Part shown: one piece after another, positions 59,882 through 64,000 of the stretch
Layout: every line of letters begins with the position of its first letter
How positions within the stretch are numbered: position 1 is the first letter of the stretch
Source: Kribbella pratensis
GTDB lineage: Bacteria > Actinomycetota > Actinomycetes > Propionibacteriales > Kribbellaceae
Length of the DNA stretch: 64,000 bases
NCBI RefSeq assembly: GCF_004365355.1
Contig: NZ_SODP01000005.1
Span: 124,001-188,000 of the forward strand
Direction of reading: 5' to 3'
The notes under the pieces: generated by a model
Seen by the model: the letters and a program-made list of their open reading frames with translations, nothing else
Told to the model about the DNA's origin: nothing
Database searches by the model: none
Made by a program: the position numbers and the translations under genes

Positions 59882-60679
59882 GTGAACCTTCGAGATCCTG
59901 CTGACTCGCCGATCCCGGTCGTCCGCCGGGTGGCGACCGGTGAGTTCGACGAAGGCCCTGACTACGCGACGTACCGGCGCCGCGGTACGACGGACTGGCT
60001 GCTGGTGCAGACGCTCGACGGCCAGGGACGATTCGGTCAGGTTCGCGCCGCGCCGGGCAGTGTCACGCTCGTCCGCCCCGGCACGCTGCACGACTACGCC
60101 ACGGTCGGCGATCGCTGGCATTTCCTCTACGCCCACGTGAACCCGAAACCCGACTGGCTCCCGCTGCTCGACTGGCCGGAAGTTGCTCCGGGCATCGTTC
60201 AGCTGCAGCCGGCCAGGCCTACCTTCGACCGGATCGCCGACCACCTGCGCGACGCTGTACGTCACCAACGCAGCGTGCTCCCGCAGGCCGAGCAGCTGAG
60301 CGCCAACTCGCTGGAGGCCGCGCTCTTGTGGTGCGACACCCAGAACCCGAAGGCCGTCCAGATCGACGACCGGCTGCTGCGCGCGATCGAGCTCATCGAC
60401 CAGGACCTGACCGCGAATCTGGACATCCCGCGGCTCGCGCGAGCGGTCAACCTCTCGGTCTCACGGTTCGCGCACCTGTTCCGCGACCAGCTCGGCGTCA
60501 GTCCGCAACAGTTCGTCGAACGCCGCCGCCTCGACGCCGCGGCCCGCCTCCTGGAGCTGACCAGCCGCCCGGTCGCCTCCGTTGCGGCCGAGGTCGGCTA
60601 CGCGGACCCGCTCTACTTCTCAACCCGCTTCCGTCTACACACTGGATCAAGCCCCACGACCTACCGCAAGAGGTCTTAG
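59882..60679 (+). CDS. AraC-family transcriptional regulator
   Basis: Regulator of 265 aa from the GTG at 59882. The N-terminal cupin-like domain has GTTDWLLVQTLDGQGRF and a His in GTLHDY. The C-terminal double HTH includes NLDIPRLARAVNLSVSRFAHLFRDQLG and the closing VGYADPLYFSTRFR. Divergent with the PhyH gene and 10 bp before the amino acid binding protein, so it could regulate either. No clear ribosome site precedes the GTG. Confidence 0.88.
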   Translation: MNLRDPADSPIPVVRRVATGEFDEGPDYATYRRRGTTDWLLVQTLDGQGRFGQVRAAPGSVTLVRPGTLHDYATVGDRWHFLYAHVNPKPDWLPLLDWPEVAPGIVQLQPARPTFDRIADHLRDAVRHQRSVLPQAEQLSANSLEAALLWCDTQNPKAVQIDDRLLRAIELIDQDLTANLDIPRLARAVNLSVSRFAHLFRDQLGVSPQQFVERRRLDAAARLLELTSRPVASVAAEVGYADPLYFSTRFRLHTGSSPTTYRKRS

Positions 60680-60689
60680 GATCCTCGGC

Positions 60690-61547
60690 ATGAGAACGCG
60701 TGCAGTGGTGGGGCTGGCGGTGCTTGCGGTGGTGGGGCTCGGGGCGTGTGCGCCGGAGGACAACTCGTCGTCGGGGTCATCGACGCCGTCGGGGGCGGAT
60801 GCCTGTGCGAAGGACAAGCTGGCGGTGAAGGCTGCCGGCAAGCTGACGGTCGGCACCGACAAGCCGGCGTACGAGCCGTGGTTCAGCAACAACGACCCGA
60901 GCAACGGCAAGGGGTACGAGTCGGCCGTCACCTATGCGGTGGCGAAGAAGCTGGGGTTCGAGCAAGCCGACGTCAAGTGGCTGACGGTCCAGTTCAACAC
61001 AGCGTTCGCGCCCGGGACGAAGCCGTTCGACCTGGACGTGAACCAGGTGTCGATCTCGGAGGACCGGCGCAAGGCGGTCGACTTCTCGTCCGGGTACTAC
61101 GACGTCCGGCAGACCGTGATCACGACCGCGGGCAGCAAGATCGCGAACGCCAAGTCGGTCGCCGAACTGGTTGATGCGAAGCTCGGTGCCCAGGTCGGTA
61201 CGACGAGTTACACCGCCCTGCGCGACCAGGTGAAACCGAAGCAGACCCCGGCCGTGTTCGACACCAACGACCTGGCCGTGCAGGCGCTGAAGAACAAACA
61301 GATCGACGGCATCGTGGTGGACCTGCCGACCGCGTTCTACATGACCGGCGCGCAGCTCGACAACGGCAAGATCGTCGGGCAGTTGCCGTCCACCGGCACC
61401 ACCGAGCAGTTCGGGTTCGTGCTCGAGAAAGGCTCGAAGCTGACCGGCTGCGTCGCCCAGGCGGTCGACGCGCTCAAGACCGACGGCACCCTGGCGAACC
61501 TGCAGAAGCAGTACCTGACCGAGTCCGGCGCTCCAGAACTGTCGTGA
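60690..61547 (+). CDS. Polar amino acid ABC transporter binding lipoprotein
   Basis: Binding lipoprotein of 285 aa with a signal sequence ending in the lipobox LGAC (Cys at residue 20). The SBP_3 fold is clear: KLTVGTDKPAYEPWF and GYESAVTYAVAKKLGF, then VNQVSISEDRRKAVDFSSGYY. It probably binds a polar amino acid or an opine-like compound. Preceded by AGGA. Its stop overlaps the permease GTG. Confidence 0.9.
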   Translation: MRTRAVVGLAVLAVVGLGACAPEDNSSSGSSTPSGADACAKDKLAVKAAGKLTVGTDKPAYEPWFSNNDPSNGKGYESAVTYAVAKKLGFEQADVKWLTVQFNTAFAPGTKPFDLDVNQVSISEDRRKAVDFSSGYYDVRQTVITTAGSKIANAKSVAELVDAKLGAQVGTTSYTALRDQVKPKQTPAVFDTNDLAVQALKNKQIDGIVVDLPTAFYMTGAQLDNGKIVGQLPSTGTTEQFGFVLEKGSKLTGCVAQAVDALKTDGTLANLQKQYLTESGAPELS

Positions 61548-62395
61548 CCGACTGGCAGCCCTCGGCGCTTCAGCTCGAAAGGATCGCGTACCGGCGTAGG
61601 CGGGCCCGGCGATCGACCCTGATCGCCGTGGTCAGCTCGGTGGTGCTGCTCGTGCTGGTTGCTGTGGGCATCGGTTCCACGCCGGGCTGGCCGCGGGTCC
61701 GGGCCACGTTCTTCGACGTCCACCGCGGCTGGGAGGCGCTGCCGATCGTTGCCCAGGGCCTCTGGCTGAACATCCGGGTGATGCTGACCTGCGCGGTGCT
61801 CATCGTGATCTTCGGGATGACGCTGGCGATCATGCGCACGTTGCGCGGCCCGATCTTCTTCCCGCTGCGCGTGTTCGCGACCGCCTACACGGACGTGTTC
61901 CGCGGCCTCCCGTTGCTGCTGGTGATCTTCCTGCTCGGCTTCGGCGTACCGGCGCTGCAGTTGCGTGGGCTGCCGAACCAGGCGGTGATCTGGGGTGGGG
62001 CGGCGCTCGTGCTGACCTACTCGTCGTACGTCGCCGAGGTGTTCCGTGCCGGCATCGAATCGGTGCATCCGTCGCAGCGGGCGGCGGCGCGCTCGCTCGG
62101 GCTGACCTACCGCCAGACGCTGCGCTTCGTCGTACTCCCGCAGGCCGTCCGCCGGGTGATGCCGCCGTTGCTGAACGACTTCGTCAGCCTGCAGAAGGAC
62201 TCCGGACTGATCGCCGTGCTCGGCGTCATCGACGCGATCCGCGCCGCCCAGCTCGAGACGGCCGAGGACTTCAACTTCACGCCGTACGTCGTGGCCGGCC
62301 TGCTGTTCGTCGCGCTGACGATCCCGCTGACCAGGCTGACCGATTACGTCGCCCGGCGCCAGGGCTGGTACGGCGGGGGAGGCGGTCCGGTATGA
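61544..62395 (+). CDS. Polar amino acid ABC transporter permease
   Basis: Permease of 283 aa of the HisM/GlnP type. An N-terminal helix (about residues 22-40) is followed by the MetI-like core; the EAA loop reads HPSQRAAARSLGLTYRQTLRFVVLPQA. The GTG start overlaps the preceding stop (GTGA) and its own stop overlaps the ATPase ATG. A single permease gene suggests a homodimer. Confidence 0.9.
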   Translation: MTDWQPSALQLERIAYRRRRARRSTLIAVVSSVVLLVLVAVGIGSTPGWPRVRATFFDVHRGWEALPIVAQGLWLNIRVMLTCAVLIVIFGMTLAIMRTLRGPIFFPLRVFATAYTDVFRGLPLLLVIFLLGFGVPALQLRGLPNQAVIWGGAALVLTYSSYVAEVFRAGIESVHPSQRAAARSLGLTYRQTLRFVVLPQAVRRVMPPLLNDFVSLQKDSGLIAVLGVIDAIRAAQLETAEDFNFTPYVVAGLLFVALTIPLTRLTDYVARRQGWYGGGGGPV

Positions 62396-63135
62396 GCCTG
62401 CTCTCCTTGCGTGGAGTACGGAAGGTGTACGGCGAGAACGTCGTACTGGACGGGTTCGATCTGGACGTCGACGCGGGGGAGTGCGTCGTACTGATCGGCG
62501 CCTCCGGATCGGGGAAGTCGACGTTGTTGCGGTGCGTGAACCTGCTCGAGACGGTCGACGATGGCGTGGTCGAGCTCGCCGGCGTGGACATCACGGATCC
62601 GCGCGTCGACGCCGACAAGGTGCGCTCGGGGATCGGGATCGTTTTCCAGTCGTACAACCTGTTCCCGCATCTGAGCGTGCTCGACAACATCACGCTGGCG
62701 CCGATCCGCGTGCACGGCGTACGGCGGGAGGTCGCGCGGGCCCGCGCGCTGGAGATGCTGGAGCGGGTCGGGCTGGCCGACAAGGCCACGGCCAAGCCCG
62801 ACGAGCTGTCCGGCGGTCAGCAGCAGCGGGCCGCGATCGCCCGCGCGATGGTGAACTCGCCCCAGCTGATGCTGCTCGACGAGGTCACCTCGGCGCTCGA
62901 CCCCGAGCTTGTCGGCGAGGTGCTGGACCTGCTCCGCGAGCTGAAGTCCGAGGGCATGACGATGCTCGTCTGCACGCACGAGATGGCCTTCGCCCGCGAC
63001 GTCGCGGACCGCGTCTGCTTCCTCCACCACGGCCGCCCGCTCGAGGTCGGCCCGCCCGCCCAGGTCCTGGACGCACCCCGCGAGGCGCGAACCAGGGAGT
63101 TCCTGAGCCGGGTCAGCGGGACGACAGGTAGGTGA
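62392..63135 (+). CDS. Polar amino acid ABC transporter ATP-binding protein
   Basis: ATPase of 247 aa of the GlnQ/HisP type. Walker A is GASGSGKST, the signature LSGGQQQRAAIARA, and Walker B LMLLDEVTSALDPE. Residue pattern EVLDLLRELKSEGMTMLVCTHEM is typical of polar amino acid importers. Its last 23 bases overlap the response regulator gene on the other strand. Confidence 0.93.
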   Translation: MSLLSLRGVRKVYGENVVLDGFDLDVDAGECVVLIGASGSGKSTLLRCVNLLETVDDGVVELAGVDITDPRVDADKVRSGIGIVFQSYNLFPHLSVLDNITLAPIRVHGVRREVARARALEMLERVGLADKATAKPDELSGGQQQRAAIARAMVNSPQLMLLDEVTSALDPELVGEVLDLLRELKSEGMTMLVCTHEMAFARDVADRVCFLHHGRPLEVGPPAQVLDAPREARTREFLSRVSGTTGR

Positions 63136-63760
63136 GGACGGCGATCACGCGGCGGTTGTCGTCCTCGGACGGGGGCAGGTCGAGCTTGGCGAAGATGTTG
63201 TTGGTGTGCTTGCTGACCGCCTTCTCGGTGACGAACAGTGCACTCGCGATCGCGGCGTTCGAGCGTCCCTCGGCCATCAGACCGAGGACCTCGGACTCGC
63301 GCGGGGTGAGCCGGCCGATCGGCTCGTCGCGGGTGTTGCGGGCCAGTAGCTGACCGATCACGTCCGGGTCCATCGCGGTGCCGCCGCCCGCAACCCGGCG
63401 TACCGCGTCGAGGAACTCGGCGACGTTCGACACCCGGTCCTTGAGCAGGTACCCGACGCCGCCACCACCGCCGGTGAGGAGCTCGCGCGCGTACAGCTGC
63501 TCGACGTACTGCGACAGCACGAGGATCGGCAGACCGGGCACCTGGCTGCGGGCCTCGATCGCCGCCTTCAGGCCCTCGTCGGTGAACGTCGGTGGCAGCC
63601 GGACATCGACCACGGCGACGTCCGGCCGGTGCTCCACCAGGGCGGGCACCAGCCGGGGTCCGTTGTCGACCGCCTCCACGACCTCGAAGTCGTGCGCCTC
63701 CAGCAGGCGGATCAGGCCGTCCCGGAGGAGGGCGTGGTCTTCAGCGATGAGGACTCGCAA
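63113..63760 (-). CDS. NarL-family response regulator
   Basis: Two-component regulator of 215 aa. The receiver domain starts LRVLIAEDHALLRDGL; the phosphorylated Asp is in VAVVDVRLPP, and Lys in YLLKDRV. The C-terminal LuxR HTH has LTPRESEVLGLMAEGRSNAAIASALFVTEKAV. The start is a TTG at 63760 with GGAG six bases upstream; no ATG or GTG fits the family start. It overlaps the kinase gene by 49 bp. Confidence 0.88.
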   Translation of the reverse strand: MRVLIAEDHALLRDGLIRLLEAHDFEVVEAVDNGPRLVPALVEHRPDVAVVDVRLPPTFTDEGLKAAIEARSQVPGLPILVLSQYVEQLYARELLTGGGGGVGYLLKDRVSNVAEFLDAVRRVAGGGTAMDPDVIGQLLARNTRDEPIGRLTPRESEVLGLMAEGRSNAAIASALFVTEKAVSKHTNNIFAKLDLPPSEDDNRRVIAVLTYLSSR

Positions 63761-64000
63761 GGCAGCTCCATGATCACGGTGGTCGGCCCGGCGCTCGGGC
63801 TCACCACGGTCAACGTACCGTCGAAGGCGGCCAGCCGCCTTTCGATACCGTACAGACCACCACCGGGCCTGATCACTGCACCGCCGACCCCGTCGTCGCC
63901 GACGATCATGTGCAGCTTCTCGTCCTCGTGGGTGATCTGGATCCACGCGGTGGTCGCGGCGGAGTACTTGACGGTGTTCGCGAGGCACTCGGCCACAGCG
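63712..64000 (-). CDS. Sensor histidine kinase, C-terminal part (partial)
   Basis: Only the last 95 or so codons are inside the window; the gene continues past 64000. The HATPase_c domain is visible with the N-box ECLANTVKYSAATTAW, the G1 box GDDGVGG and the GLYGIERRLAAFDGTLTV region, as in NarL-partner kinases. It overlaps the response regulator start by 49 bp and is its likely partner. Confidence 0.88.
   Translation of the reverse strand, partial: AVAECLANTVKYSAATTAWIQITHEDEKLHMIVGDDGVGGAVIRPGGGLYGIERRLAAFDGTLTVVSPSAGPTTVIMELPCESSSLKTTPSSGTA

Noticed and set aside
1..64000. rRNA, tRNA, CRISPR arrays, transposases, integrases and phage genes
   Set aside because: The gaps between genes were read for cloverleaf-like, repeat-spacer and mobile-element signs and none was found. 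This was done by eye, not by a covariance or profile search.

Overview
The window is high-GC chromosomal DNA with densely packed genes, many GTG starts and many ATGA or GTGA stop/start overlaps. It comes from an actinobacterium. The F1 ATP synthase operon followed by a DUF2550 gene, murA with an Asp in place of the catalytic Cys, NucS, and the many sugar transport and regulator genes fit a Propionibacteriales/Nocardioidaceae-type soil organism such as Kribbella. The genus is inference only. I see no rRNA, tRNA, CRISPR array, insertion sequence or phage gene.

Layout, left side. 1-5352: atpFHAGDC (atpF truncated by the window edge), then DUF2550. 5924-9063: an XRE/MmyB-type regulator, an SDR and a THUMP-type RNA methyltransferase. 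9179-15521: a LacI-regulated operon with an FAD oxidoreductase and an LplABC-like carbohydrate ABC importer, closed by a strong terminator. 15594-18741: a DUF3516 helicase and a NADAR protein. 18699-23532: fabV, murA, PduO-type cobalamin adenosyltransferase and sppA. 23563-26165: an ECF sigma factor with a probable membrane anti-sigma partner, a small membrane protein and a STAS protein. 26241-30857: a B12-dependent acyl-CoA mutase, an aldo/keto reductase, and a DyP peroxidase with its encapsulin shell. 30866-38431: DUF488, an MFS exporter with an amidohydrolase, an FMN-barrel protein, an uncharacterised 623-aa protein, a PEP-mutase-like protein, an AhpD-like protein, a 53-aa protein and a TetR regulator.

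Layout, right side. 38539-41245: a TetR-controlled MDR reductase plus ABC exporter. 41274-44833: a MocR regulator, a VOC protein, a homocysteine methyltransferase and a D-amino-acid oxidase. 45018-50902: hexaric acid catabolism, with glucarate dehydratase, 5-dehydro-4-deoxyglucarate dehydratase, a galactarate/talarate dehydratase, LysR and GntR regulators and a D-aminopeptidase. 51060-55499: an EF-hand glutaminase, glmS, a small helical protein and nucS. 55549-57202: a TfoX-like protein, an unusual two-domain methyltransferase and a Nudix hydrolase, tightly coupled. 57267-59045: a tandem-duplicated 3-hydroxyacyl-CoA dehydrogenase. 59050-63135: a PhyH-type dioxygenase, AraC, and a polar amino acid ABC importer. 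63113-64000: a NarL-type response regulator and the end of its histidine kinase.

Functional themes. Housekeeping blocks (atp, murA/pduO, nucS, glmS, hydroxyacyl-CoA dehydrogenase, acyl-CoA mutase) alternate with nutrient-scavenging cassettes. The two hexarate dehydratases make the same 5-dehydro-4-deoxyglucarate, which KdgD consumes. The mutase needs adenosylcobalamin, which the PduO protein supplies. The DyP carries an encapsulin targeting tail and is translationally coupled to the shell gene. The most notable items are the DyP-encapsulin cassette, the methyltransferase with a degenerate histidine-phosphatase-like N-terminus, the EF-hand glutaminase, and several clear palindromic operators, including repeated TTGGTATACC boxes in and around the hexarate genes.
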